Shown here in pieces: positions 1 to 5,108 of a DNA stretch of 8,680 nt (position 1 is its first letter; each line of letters begins with the position of its first letter). The translations under genes were made by a program, and so were the position numbers. Origin of the DNA: Candidatus Aenigmatarchaeota archaeon (GTDB lineage Archaea; Aenigmatarchaeota; Aenigmatarchaeia; QMZP01); contig JACQOD010000036.1 of assembly GCA_016202725.1 (NCBI GenBank), forward strand, positions 1-8,680, written 5' to 3'. Below the pieces are notes generated by a model. That model searched no databases and was not told the DNA's origin. It saw nothing but the letters and a program-made list of their open reading frames with translations.

Positions 1-5
1 CCTTC

Positions 6-48
6 AGTCGGCGTCAAACGCCCGCCGCTTTAGCGGCGGGTAGTTTAC
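6..48 (+). repeat. IS200/IS605-like right-end hairpin repeat, copy 1
   Basis: This 43-bp sequence recurs in the same orientation at 1357-1399 with two mismatches (T8/C1359 and T30/G1381). Its core is a perfect 8-bp stem, CCCGCCGC at 21-28 and GCGGCGGG at 33-40, with a TTTA loop, followed by GTAGTTTAC. A stem with a TTTA-type loop and a short GTxGTTTxC-like tail is the usual look of the right end of IS200/IS605 (IS1341/tnpB-type) elements, which is also the 3' end of the omega RNA. No tnpA or tnpB gene is visible here; a partner could lie to the left of the window. The repeat itself is seen directly; the family assignment is from recalled motif shape. Confidence 0.6.
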
Positions 49-100
49 TTCTTGCATTTTCATCACTGATAGTTATTAGATCATAATTATTACATACTCA

Positions 101-112
101 CTTATATATAAG
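101..112 (+). promoter_or_regulatory. TATA-box candidate just outside the IS481 element
   Basis: CTTATATATAAG is a perfect palindrome and a good archaeal TATA box, at the end of an AT-rich stretch (49-115) that stands out from the GC-rich surroundings. With the usual spacing of about 26 bases, transcription would start near 132, inside the left target duplication. It could therefore drive the transposase from outside, and before insertion it could have driven the structured sequence now at 1216-1399. Being palindromic, it could also act leftward. Confidence 0.4.
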
Positions 113-119
113 CTTAACG

Positions 120-134
120 GTTGCTGAACAGGCA
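120..134. repeat. Target site duplication, left copy
   Basis: GTTGCTGAACAGGCA is identical to 1201-1215, which begins directly after the right inverted repeat. Fifteen bases is within the 4-15 bp range known for IS481-family duplications. One extra T (135) lies between this copy and the 23-bp left inverted repeat, so the element is best taken to begin at 135. Confidence 0.85.
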
Positions 135-135
135 T

Positions 136-158
136 TGTAGTATCCCGAAATTATTGCA
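136..158 (+). repeat. IS481-like terminal inverted repeat, left
   Basis: Twenty-three bases starting TGTAGTATCC and ending TTATTGCA. They match the reverse complement of 1178-1200 at 21 of 23 positions. Confidence 0.85.
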
Positions 159-231
159 CCCCTATTTCTTCCGTTATTATGACGAGCTAGCAAGGTTCTC
201 ACGTACAAAGGACGCCATACACTTCCTCTAC

Positions 232-1158
232 ATGGTCAAACTCAAGGAACAGAGGCTCAAGTGGGCGCTCAGGCAGACAGAAGGCAAGAACAGGGACCTT
301 GCCGCCGTGTGCGGCATCACCATCAGAAGGTTCCAGCAACTCAAGGCAATGCACAGGAAGACCGGGGAACTACCCATGCTCAATCCCAACAGGAGGCCAC
401 GGACAGCGCTTACCGAGGGGCAGAAGCAACTGATCAGGAAAGCGCATACTGAGAGCAAGATAGGCGCTGCGGTCTCCCTGAGGCTCTACATCCAGAAATA
501 CTACAGAGTAGCCATAGCACACAACAAGATCCATGCCTTCCTCCTCAAGGAAGGCATCGCAAAGGAGGACCCCAAGAAGCAGAAGCAACGGACATACTGC
601 AGGTATGAACGAGCGCACAGCTTCTCCCTCGGACATATGGACTACCATGAAAGCAGGGCTATCCCCGGGAAGCAGGTGATCGTCTGGCAGGATGACGCTT
701 CGCGCTTCATCCTGGCCGGACTCGAATGCGATGAAGCGACCACCGAGAACGCACGCACCGTGGTGCTGGCTGCAAAGGCCGCGGCCCAGGAATACGCCTC
801 CTTCCTGCGGGAACTGAACACGGACAAGGGTTCCCAATTCTATGCAAACATACAAGACAAGTACGGAGTGAGGGCAGTGTCAGAGTTTGAGCAGTTCCTG
901 GAGAAGGAAGGGATCACGCACATCCCCTCCAGAAGGAGACACCCGCAGACCAACGGGAAGGAAGAGCGATGGTTCCGAACGTACGAGGAAAGGAGGAAGG
1001 AGTTCTCCACGCTTGAAGCGTTCATTGCGTGGTACAACAACCGCATTCATCTCGGGTTGAGCAGGAAGGAGGGGATAACGCCGCACGAGGCAATCACCCG
1101 CAAGCTCCAGCAGGAGAGCCTGCTGGGACTATTCCTCAGGAGGTGGGATGATGAGTAA
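232..1158 (+). CDS. IS481-family DDE transposase
   Basis: The integrase-fold (rve) transposase that cuts and joins the ends of this element. The frame is open from a TTG at 121, but 121 lies in the target duplication outside the element. The ATG at 232 (308 aa) is preferred; TTG 154 is the only other in-element choice near the end. Neither has a clear ribosome binding site. With TTG 121 as residue 1: a helix-turn-helix lies at about 45-90, and the DDE residues are likely D174 (HMDYHE), D235 (NTDKGSQF) and E282 (in HPQTNGKEERW). The D-to-E gap is about 46 residues rather than the usual 35, with extra sequence after the second D. The C-terminal part carries the WYNNRIHLGL motif seen at the end of this fold. 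All catalytic residues are present, so it is probably active. Confidence 0.88.
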   Translation: MVKLKEQRLKWALRQTEGKNRDLAAVCGITIRRFQQLKAMHRKTGELPMLNPNRRPRTALTEGQKQLIRKAHTESKIGAAVSLRLYIQKYYRVAIAHNKIHAFLLKEGIAKEDPKKQKQRTYCRYERAHSFSLGHMDYHESRAIPGKQVIVWQDDASRFILAGLECDEATTENARTVVLAAKAAAQEYASFLRELNTDKGSQFYANIQDKYGVRAVSEFEQFLEKEGITHIPSRRRHPQTNGKEERWFRTYEERRKEFSTLEAFIAWYNNRIHLGLSRKEGITPHEAITRKLQQESLLGLFLRRWDDE

Positions 1159-1177
1159 ACTCAAGGGAAGACTGGCA

Positions 1178-1200
1178 TGCAATAATATCCGGATACTACA
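1178..1200 (-). repeat. IS481-like terminal inverted repeat, right
   Basis: Twenty-three bases starting TGCAATAATA and ending GGATACTACA, inverted relative to 136-158 with two mismatches. The right copy of the target duplication starts at the next base. Confidence 0.85.
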
Positions 1201-1215
1201 GTTGCTGAACAGGCA
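1201..1215. repeat. Target site duplication, right copy
   Basis: Identical to 120-134. Here the sequence continues with AC, completing an inverted repeat GTTGC-7-GCAAC (1201-1217). The original target was therefore a short dyad followed by AGTTTTA, and the insertion copied most of it. Confidence 0.85.
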
Positions 1216-1356
1216 ACAGTTTTAGGCCCCGCGCCGCCAGAACCCTGCGGGGCCTTGGCCCGCAGATGCATGGCGGCAAGCACTTCTGAGCGCGGGGCCG
1301 GGGTCGTGGGGATGGACCGTCATCACGGGCGCAGGAATGCTGGCCATTCCTGGGTT
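1216..1356 (+). other. Hairpin-rich gene-less stretch, possible tnpB/omega-RNA remnant
   Basis: No credible gene covers this stretch. Two clear inverted repeats are present: GGCCCCGC (1225-1232) with GCGGGGCC (1247-1254), loop 14; and CAGGAATG (1332-1339) with CATTCCTG (1345-1352), loop 5. They lead directly into the right-end hairpin repeat at 1357-1399. In TnpB elements the 3' part of tnpB and the right end form the omega RNA, so this may be an orphan guide-RNA scaffold. The plus frame through it has no stop, but it gives no recognisable TnpB C-terminus and runs on through the hairpin. Structure is seen; function is inferred. Confidence 0.3.
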
Positions 1357-1399
1357 AGCCGGCGTCAAACGCCCGCCGCTGTAGCGGCGGGTAGTTTAC
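1357..1399 (+). repeat. IS200/IS605-like right-end hairpin repeat, copy 2
   Basis: Second copy of the 43-bp repeat, 41 of 43 identical to 6-48. The 8-bp stem (1372-1379 with 1384-1391) is fully kept and only the loop differs (TGTA instead of TTTA), as expected if the structure matters. The bases after it (ATTACAAGTC) are unrelated to those after copy 1, so the repeat boundary at GTAGTTTAC is sharp, like an element end. Confidence 0.6.
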
Positions 1400-1557
1400 A
1401 TTACAAGTCATGTTGTTCCCCGGGGATAAAGGGGCGCTGCGAGGTGTGTGCAGCTCAGACCTGCGTTGTCTGTCGCAGCGTTTCCGTTTTCGGCAAGAAC
1501 ACCATCGTTCAGAATGTGGCATCGACAAGAATCCTCCCCACCACCTCAACACGTCCG
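1400..1557. other. Intergenic region, nothing recognised
   Basis: These 158 bases lie between the hairpin repeat and the end of the minus-strand secreted-protein gene. Frames on both strands here give no recognisable protein, and no terminator-like T-run follows the minus-strand gene. Confidence 0.5.
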
Positions 1558-2004
1558 TCACGTGCAGTACGACGGCTTTCCGGCCGGGCTTTCGCAGGAG
1601 GTGTTGCACGTGTATTCCTGGGTATAGACGCTACCTTTGTTGCCGGAAAAGGGATACCAGAAATACTCCACGAGGTTCTTCGAGGAGCCGCCCAGGCAGT
1701 GGTCGCTATAGCTCTGGGAGTAGCCCGCCGTGTCAATGAAGGATAGCGTCCCTCCTTTGCACGGCTTGTTGCCCTTGTCGCTGTCCACGCCGTCCGTGCC
1801 ATCCTCCACGAGCACCGCCTGGCCCACCTTGGTGGCGCAGCCCCACCCTCCCCACCAAGGGTTGGCAGGGGTGTAGTATAATTGCCCGGCCGCAGAGGCG
1901 ACGAGCGCCACGATAGTACCAGCCGCGATGAACGCCACTACAACGAACCTGGCCCGAACCGTGCCGTCCATAGGACCGCTAACCATCCCTTGGTAAAATG
2001 ACAT
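1558..2004 (-). CDS. Small membrane-anchored protein with archaeal DSDxG/cysteine repeat
   Basis: A 148-aa protein with one N-terminal hydrophobic segment (about 19-38, starting ARFVVVAFIAAG) and an outward-facing domain. The domain holds six cysteines (C56, C82, C103, C133, C137, C147) and the order DSDKG (74-78), SDHC (100-103), LVEYFW (111-116), YTCNTSC (131-137). This order resembles the DSDGG...DYC...LVEYYC repeat seen once or several times in many surface proteins of archaea; here there is one copy, probably disulfide-stabilised. Function is unknown; a cell-surface role is inferred. The start is unsure: ATG 2004 directly abuts the T6 of a hairpin, whereas ATG 1971 (137 aa) sits 25 bases after a TTTTAC box at 1993-1998 and would give a short basic N-terminus before the membrane segment. 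Confidence 0.65.
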   Translation of the reverse strand: MSFYQGMVSGPMDGTVRARFVVVAFIAAGTIVALVASAAGQLYYTPANPWWGGWGCATKVGQAVLVEDGTDGVDSDKGNKPCKGGTLSFIDTAGYSQSYSDHCLGGSSKNLVEYFWYPFSGNKGSVYTQEYTCNTSCESPAGKPSYCT

Positions 2005-2027
2005 AAAAAACCGGCAGTTTCAGCCGG
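2005..2027 (-). terminator. Hairpin plus T6 between ald and the secreted-protein gene
   Basis: Read on the minus strand: CCGGC, loop TGAAACT, GCCGG, then six T, ending directly at the ATG at 2004. It lies 120 bases after the ald stop codon and would end ald transcription. Because it abuts the next start codon it may also act as, or mask, that gene's promoter region. Confidence 0.45.
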
Positions 2028-2073
2028 CAAAGCTCCGCATGGCGATATGCAAGGGCAAAGCGTGTGCAGGTGT

Positions 2074-2116
2074 CCGCAGGACCCTCTCCGCCTGCGGGCG
2101 GGAACGTGTTCCCGCC
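2074..2116 (-). other. Two adjoining hairpins in the ald 3' region
   Basis: GGCGGGAAC (2097-2105) pairs with GTTCCCGCC (2108-2116), and CCGCAGG (2074-2080) pairs with CCTGCGG (2091-2097). They share one base and lie within 75 bases of the ald stop codon. They may protect the 3' end of the mRNA or slow the polymerase before the T6 site at 2005-2010. Confidence 0.35.
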
Positions 2117-2146
2117 ATCCACCCCACTGGCCCCGGGCTGTGGGGG

Positions 2147-3247
2147 CTAGAATCCCGGTTCCTGGCACGGCAGGCCCAGCGCCTCGGCCACGCCCTGGTT
2201 GGTGAGCTCTCCCTGGTAGGTGTTGAGGCCCTTCAGGAGGGCGGAGCTCTTCCTGAACACGTCCGGGACCCCCCACCGCGCGATCTCCAGCAGGTAGGGA
2301 AGCGTGGCGTTCGTGAGGGCGAGCGTGCTGGTGTGCGGGACGGCCCCGGGCATGTTCGTCACCCCATAGTGGATGACCCCCTCCTCCACGTAGACCGGAT
2401 CCTGGTGGGTCGTGGGGCGGATGGTCTCTATGCACCCGCCTTGGTCAATGGCCACGTCCACGACGACCGAGCCTGGGCGCATCTGCCGCACCATCTGCCG
2501 GCTCACGAGACGGGGCGCGGCCGCGCCCGTGAGCAGGACGGCCCCCACGACCAGATCAGCCTCCCGCACGGCGCGCTCGATGGTCGCCGGGGACGCCGCA
2601 AGGGTGCGCACGCCCCCCTGGTAGAGATCGTCAATGCGCCGCAGCTGGGCGAGGTTCCTGCCGACCATGCTGACCTCCGCGCCCATCCCGAAGGCTACCG
2701 TGCAGGCGTTCATCCCCACCACGCCGGTCCCGATGATCACGACCTTCGCAGGGGGCACGCCCGGCACCCCGCCCAGCAGCTTGCCCGCGCCCCCCTGCGT
2801 GCGCTCCAGGTAGTGCGCGCCCACCTGCACCGCCATGCGCCCGGCCACTTCGCTCATGGGGGTGAGCAGCGGCAGCTCGCCCTGGTCTTCAACGGTTTCG
2901 TACGCGATGCCGGCAATCTTCCGCTCGAGCAGGAACTGGGTGAGGCTGCGCTCGGGCGCGAGGTGCAGGTACGTGAACAGGACCTGGCCCTCCCGGAAGA
3001 GCGGGAATTCGGCAGGCTGGGGCTCCTTGACCTTGACGATGAGGTCCGCGCTCGCGAACACTTCAGCGGCGGGGAGGATGCGCGCCCCTGCGCGCTCATA
3101 CTCCTGGTCGGGGAACCCGGACTTCGCCCCCGCGCCCTTCTCCACGAGGACTTCATGCCCCTTCCCGGCGAGGGCAGCGGCCCCTGCGGGGGTCAGGCCC
3201 ACGCGGTTCTCGCCCCCCTTGATCTCGCGCACGCAGCCGATCAGCAT
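2147..3247 (-). CDS. ald: Alanine dehydrogenase
   Basis: A cytosolic NAD-dependent enzyme that interconverts L-alanine with pyruvate, ammonium and NADH. At 366 aa it is the normal family length and is full from MLIGCVREIK to the conserved end LNTYQGELTNQGVAEALGL. Visible landmarks: R15 in NRVGLTP (substrate binding), K74 in VKVKEP, H95 in FTYLHLA, LLTPMSEVAGRMAVQ (127-141), the NAD-binding GTGVVG loop (173-178), D268 in VAIDQGG, and HTSTLALTNATLPY (305-318). All catalytic residues are kept. The frame is open to 3388, but the upstream part has no family similarity. ATG 3247 is preceded by AAAGGGG and an ATTTATT box 27 bases upstream. It is divergent from a GbsR/MarR-type regulator gene, which may control it. 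Confidence 0.95.
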   Translation of the reverse strand: MLIGCVREIKGGENRVGLTPAGAAALAGKGHEVLVEKGAGAKSGFPDQEYERAGARILPAAEVFASADLIVKVKEPQPAEFPLFREGQVLFTYLHLAPERSLTQFLLERKIAGIAYETVEDQGELPLLTPMSEVAGRMAVQVGAHYLERTQGGAGKLLGGVPGVPPAKVVIIGTGVVGMNACTVAFGMGAEVSMVGRNLAQLRRIDDLYQGGVRTLAASPATIERAVREADLVVGAVLLTGAAAPRLVSRQMVRQMRPGSVVVDVAIDQGGCIETIRPTTHQDPVYVEEGVIHYGVTNMPGAVPHTSTLALTNATLPYLLEIARWGVPDVFRKSSALLKGLNTYQGELTNQGVAEALGLPCQEPGF

Positions 3248-3270
3248 ATCCCCTTTCTTGGCGCTAAAGG

Positions 3271-3277
3271 AATAAAT
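3271..3277 (-). promoter_or_regulatory. Promoter (TATA box) of ald
   Basis: ATTTATT on the minus strand, centred 27 bases before ATG 3247, with purine-rich sequence just upstream (GAAGAGC). This predicts a leaderless or nearly leaderless ald transcript. Confidence 0.5.
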
Positions 3278-3394
3278 GCTCTTCTTGTCCCCCTCGGGGC
3301 GTGCACAGCGGGAGAGGGCGTACCGCCACATTCGCGCGCCTGCACACCGATTCCCCCTGCCGGGGACCAGGGGATGAGTGCTCACCACCAGGCC

Positions 3395-3402
3395 AATTTA
3401 AG
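3395..3402 (+). promoter_or_regulatory. Promoter (TATA box) of the GbsR-like regulator
   Basis: AATTTAAG, centred about 26 bases before ATG 3424, predicts a leaderless transcript. The heptamer GCCAATT occurs at the box (3392-3398 region) and again near 3410-3416, beside the expected start site. The box context GGCCAATTTAA is also found before purL (7811-7821). Confidence 0.6.
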
Positions 3403-3423
3403 CCCCTGCGCCAATTCCACCCC

Positions 3424-3906
3424 ATGCCTGCCGATGTCGCCGCCGTGGAGAAGAAGATCTTCTCGACCTTCGCCGAGGTGGCTGCGGCCATCGGGTATTC
3501 CCCCCTCCACGGCCAGATCATCGGGGTCCTCCTGGTCCGGGGGAAGGCCCTGTCGCTGCAGGAGCTCACCAAGGAGACTGGTTACTCCCCTTCGATGCTC
3601 TCCCTCTCCCTGGACCTGCTGGAGGTCCTGGGCGTGGTGAAGAAGGTCAAGAAGACCGCGGACCGCAAGCTCTACGTCGAGCTGCACGGCGACCTGCTCG
3701 AGGCCCTCAAGAACGCCGTGGTGGTGCGCCTCTCGAAATCCGTGGCCTCCAGCCTGCAGGAGTTCGCCGAGGGGAAACAGGCCCTCCGGGGGCAGCGGGG
3801 CCAGGAGGCCCAGCAGGTCCTCCAGACCATCAACACCCTGGAGGAGCAGATTCGCCGGCTGAAGGTGTACGTGGACCTTCTCGCCAGTACCGGGCTGCCG
3901 AAGTAG
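3424..3906 (+). CDS. GbsR/MarR-family transcriptional regulator
   Basis: A 160-aa DNA-binding protein. An N-terminal helix leads into GYSPLHGQIIGVLLVRGKAL (24-43), typical of the GbsR/MarR-like winged helix. The recognition helix region is LQELTKETGYSPSMLSLSLD (45-64) and the wing is around VVKKVKKTADRKLYVELHG (71-89). The C-terminal part (about 100-155) is a long amphipathic helix, probably the dimer interface. The frame is open from 3301, but ATG 3424 is where family similarity starts and lies at leaderless distance from a TATA box. The divergent ald gene 176 bp away is its likely target; the ligand is unknown. It is co-oriented with the HEPN-MNT pair 34 bp downstream, but that pair appears to have its own promoter. 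Confidence 0.8.
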   Translation: MPADVAAVEKKIFSTFAEVAAAIGYSPLHGQIIGVLLVRGKALSLQELTKETGYSPSMLSLSLDLLEVLGVVKKVKKTADRKLYVELHGDLLEALKNAVVVRLSKSVASSLQEFAEGKQALRGQRGQEAQQVLQTINTLEEQIRRLKVYVDLLASTGLPK

Positions 3907-3918
3907 GGGAGCGCGCGC

Positions 3919-3928
3919 TTTTTATGCA
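3919..3928 (+). promoter_or_regulatory. Promoter (TATA box) of the HEPN-MNT pair
   Basis: TTTTTATGCA lies in the 34-bp gap after the regulator gene. It is about 18 bases before ATG 3941 and about 24 before ATG 3947. If the transcript is leaderless, ATG 3947 (residue 3 of the HEPN frame) is the better start. Confidence 0.45.
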
Positions 3929-3940
3929 TACTACGCAGTA

Positions 3941-4327
3941 ATGGGTATGAGGCAAGAGATTGAGAACTGGTGGAAACAGGGAAAAAACGACCTGGAAAAG
4001 GCGCGCGTCCTGTTCAAAAGCAAGAACTTTGACGGGACGGCGTTTTACTGCCAGCAGGCGGTGGAGAAGGTCCTGAAGGCCATTATCCTTGCACAGGGCA
4101 AACACCAAAGCATCCAGGGTCACTCTCTCGTTTTCTTGGGACGCGAGGCAGGACTGCCGCTGCCCTTCTTTACCGGCCTCAAGAAGCTCAGCCCGCAGTA
4201 TACCATAGCGCGGTATCCGGATGTGTCCGAGGACGTTCCCTACGAACTGTATGATGAACCGATGGCAAAGGAATTCGTCGCCATCGCGGAGGAGGTGCTC
4301 GCATGGACCGAGAAACGGCTGCAATAG
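3941..4327 (+). CDS. HEPN-domain protein (toxin partner of MNT)
   Basis: A 128-aa all-helical HEPN protein (PF05168 type). Landmarks: W10-W11 and the KARVLFKSKNFDGTAFYCQQA helix pair (20-40), VEKVLKAII (41-49), GHSLVFL (60-66), and the hallmark ARYPD (90-94) followed by PYELYDE (100-106). The R-x4-6-H ribonuclease signature of HepT toxins is not evident, so it may be a HEPN of the RYPD subtype whose nuclease activity is doubtful. Its 3' end overlaps the MNT gene by 25 bp, the usual sign of a coupled two-gene module. In such pairs the nucleotidyltransferase modifies or inhibits the HEPN protein. ATG 3947 is an alternative start. Family call is firm; activity is inferred. Confidence 0.85.
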   Translation: MGMRQEIENWWKQGKNDLEKARVLFKSKNFDGTAFYCQQAVEKVLKAIILAQGKHQSIQGHSLVFLGREAGLPLPFFTGLKKLSPQYTIARYPDVSEDVPYELYDEPMAKEFVAIAEEVLAWTEKRLQ

Positions 4328-4614
4328 CGAGGCCATTCGCGGCGCGCCTGCGGAAGCGGTTCTCCCCGGAGAAGATCATCCTCTTCGGCAGCCGGGCGCG
4401 GGGCGACCATTTCCGGACAAGCGATTTCGACTTCATAGTCGTAAGCAAGCGCTTCGCAGGCACGCCCTTCGTGCTGCGCCCTGCCGCGCTGTACGACCTC
4501 TGGACGGCGAAGGTTGACCTCGAGGCGATCTGCTACACGCCGGACGAGTTCGCGCGCAAGGCCAAGCAGCTGGGAACGGTGCGCACCGCGCTCCGCGAGG
4601 GCATCGCGGTGTGA
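4303..4614 (+). CDS. MNT-type minimal nucleotidyltransferase (antitoxin partner)
   Basis: A 103-aa protein of the DNA polymerase beta superfamily. The core motif IILFGSRARGD (25-35) is followed by SDFDFIVV (40-47), so the GS...DxD pattern is intact (G29, S30, D41, D43), and D72 in VDLEAI is the likely third metal ligand. A complete triad suggests an active enzyme; known MNT partners transfer AMP groups to their HEPN toxin. The start at 4303 lies 25 bp inside the HEPN gene in another frame, and no separate promoter is visible. After its stop codon, a T6 run at 4665-4670 could serve as a plus-strand terminator, although it lies inside the end of the facing ridA-like gene. Confidence 0.88.
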   Translation: MDRETAAIARPFAARLRKRFSPEKIILFGSRARGDHFRTSDFDFIVVSKRFAGTPFVLRPAALYDLWTAKVDLEAICYTPDEFARKAKQLGTVRTALREGIAV

Positions 4615-4652
4615 TCGCCGGCATCTGGCGGAATCCGGCCCATCCTCCCCTA

Positions 4653-5074
4653 TCAGAGTTGGTATTTTTTCCTTGCGCTTTCAGCGACCGTATCGCCCCC
4701 CGCGGTCGCCTCGATCTCGACGAGCGCGCCGCCTGGTAGGGAAGCCACACCGACCGTCGTGCGCGCGGGCTGCCACCCGCCAAAGAACCGGGCGCATTCC
4801 TGGTTCATGGACCATAGTCGCCCATGTCGGTAAGGCACACCCGTGCGCGCACCACCTCTTGGCGGATCCATCCCACGTCGGCAAGGACGGCGGCCATGTT
4901 CTCGAGCGCCTGCCGGGTCTGCGTCTCCACCCCCTCCCGGAGGCGGCCGGTGGCGGGGTCGCGCCCGCTCATCCCGGAGATCTCCGGTTGGTAGCGGCAG
5001 CCGTCGAGGACAGCGGGAACGCAGGGGCCGAGGGGTTCGGGAAGGCCGTCCGGCCGGATGATGGTTCGGTCCAT
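4653..5074 (-). pseudogene. ridA: RidA-family protein gene split by a one-base frameshift
   Basis: RidA proteins hydrolyse reactive enamine/imine intermediates such as 2-aminoacrylate. The first part runs from ATG 5074 to TGA 4805 (89 aa): GLPEPLGP, SGMSGRDPATGRL, QTRQALENMAAVLADVG and VCLTDMGDYG. The second part, from ATG 4808 to TGA 4653 (51 aa), continues the same protein: MNQECARFFGG, PARTTVGVASLP and ALVEIEA, with the conserved Arg and Glu of the active site. One base is missing after GGTCC, so the stop and the next ATG overlap as ATGA. The segment DGCRYQPEISG also looks two residues longer than usual. It could be a true pseudogene, a sequencing error, or two coupled polypeptides. It lies 34 bp after the winged-helix gene on the same strand and probably shares its transcript. 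Confidence 0.8.
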
Positions 5075-5108
5075 GAAAAAGATGGTCACCGGCAATTAAC
5101 CGTCAGCG

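Larger units (their letters stand above)
135..1200 (+). mobile_element. Complete IS481-like insertion sequence
   Basis: A self-contained element of about 1,066 bp. The terminal inverted repeats are 136-158 and 1178-1200, beginning TGTAGTATCC and ending GGATACTACA; 21 of 23 positions match (differences at the 11th and 14th bases). An exact 15-bp direct repeat flanks it. It holds one DDE transposase gene on the plus strand, with 19 bp between the stop codon and the right repeat. Size, one open reading frame, TG...CA ends and a long duplication all fit IS481; IS3 is less likely because there is no second frame or frameshift site. The exact duplication and intact frame suggest a recent insertion. 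Confidence 0.85.

Noticed and set aside
6..1399. CRISPR array, because two near-identical palindromic repeats are present
   Set aside because: Only two copies, and the interval (227 bp after removing the IS) is far longer than a spacer; the repeat looks like an element end.
1216..1400. RNase P RNA or SRP RNA gene in the hairpin-rich stretch
   Set aside because: The conserved core sequences of these RNAs were not found on either strand.
1255..1746. 163-codon plus-strand frame through the hairpin repeat, with CxxC-like pairs
   Set aside because: It runs through the right-end hairpin and then antisense to the cysteine-rich protein; no TnpB zinc-finger order could be matched.
2039..3640. Long 533-codon open frame on the plus strand
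   Set aside because: It lies antisense to ald, whose protein is clearly recognisable with all active-site residues; GC-rich coding DNA often leaves the opposite strand open.
4800..4812. Programmed -1 frameshift in ridA
   Set aside because: The local sequence TAT GGT CCA TGA has no slippery run and no downstream structure was noticed; a simple indel is more likely.
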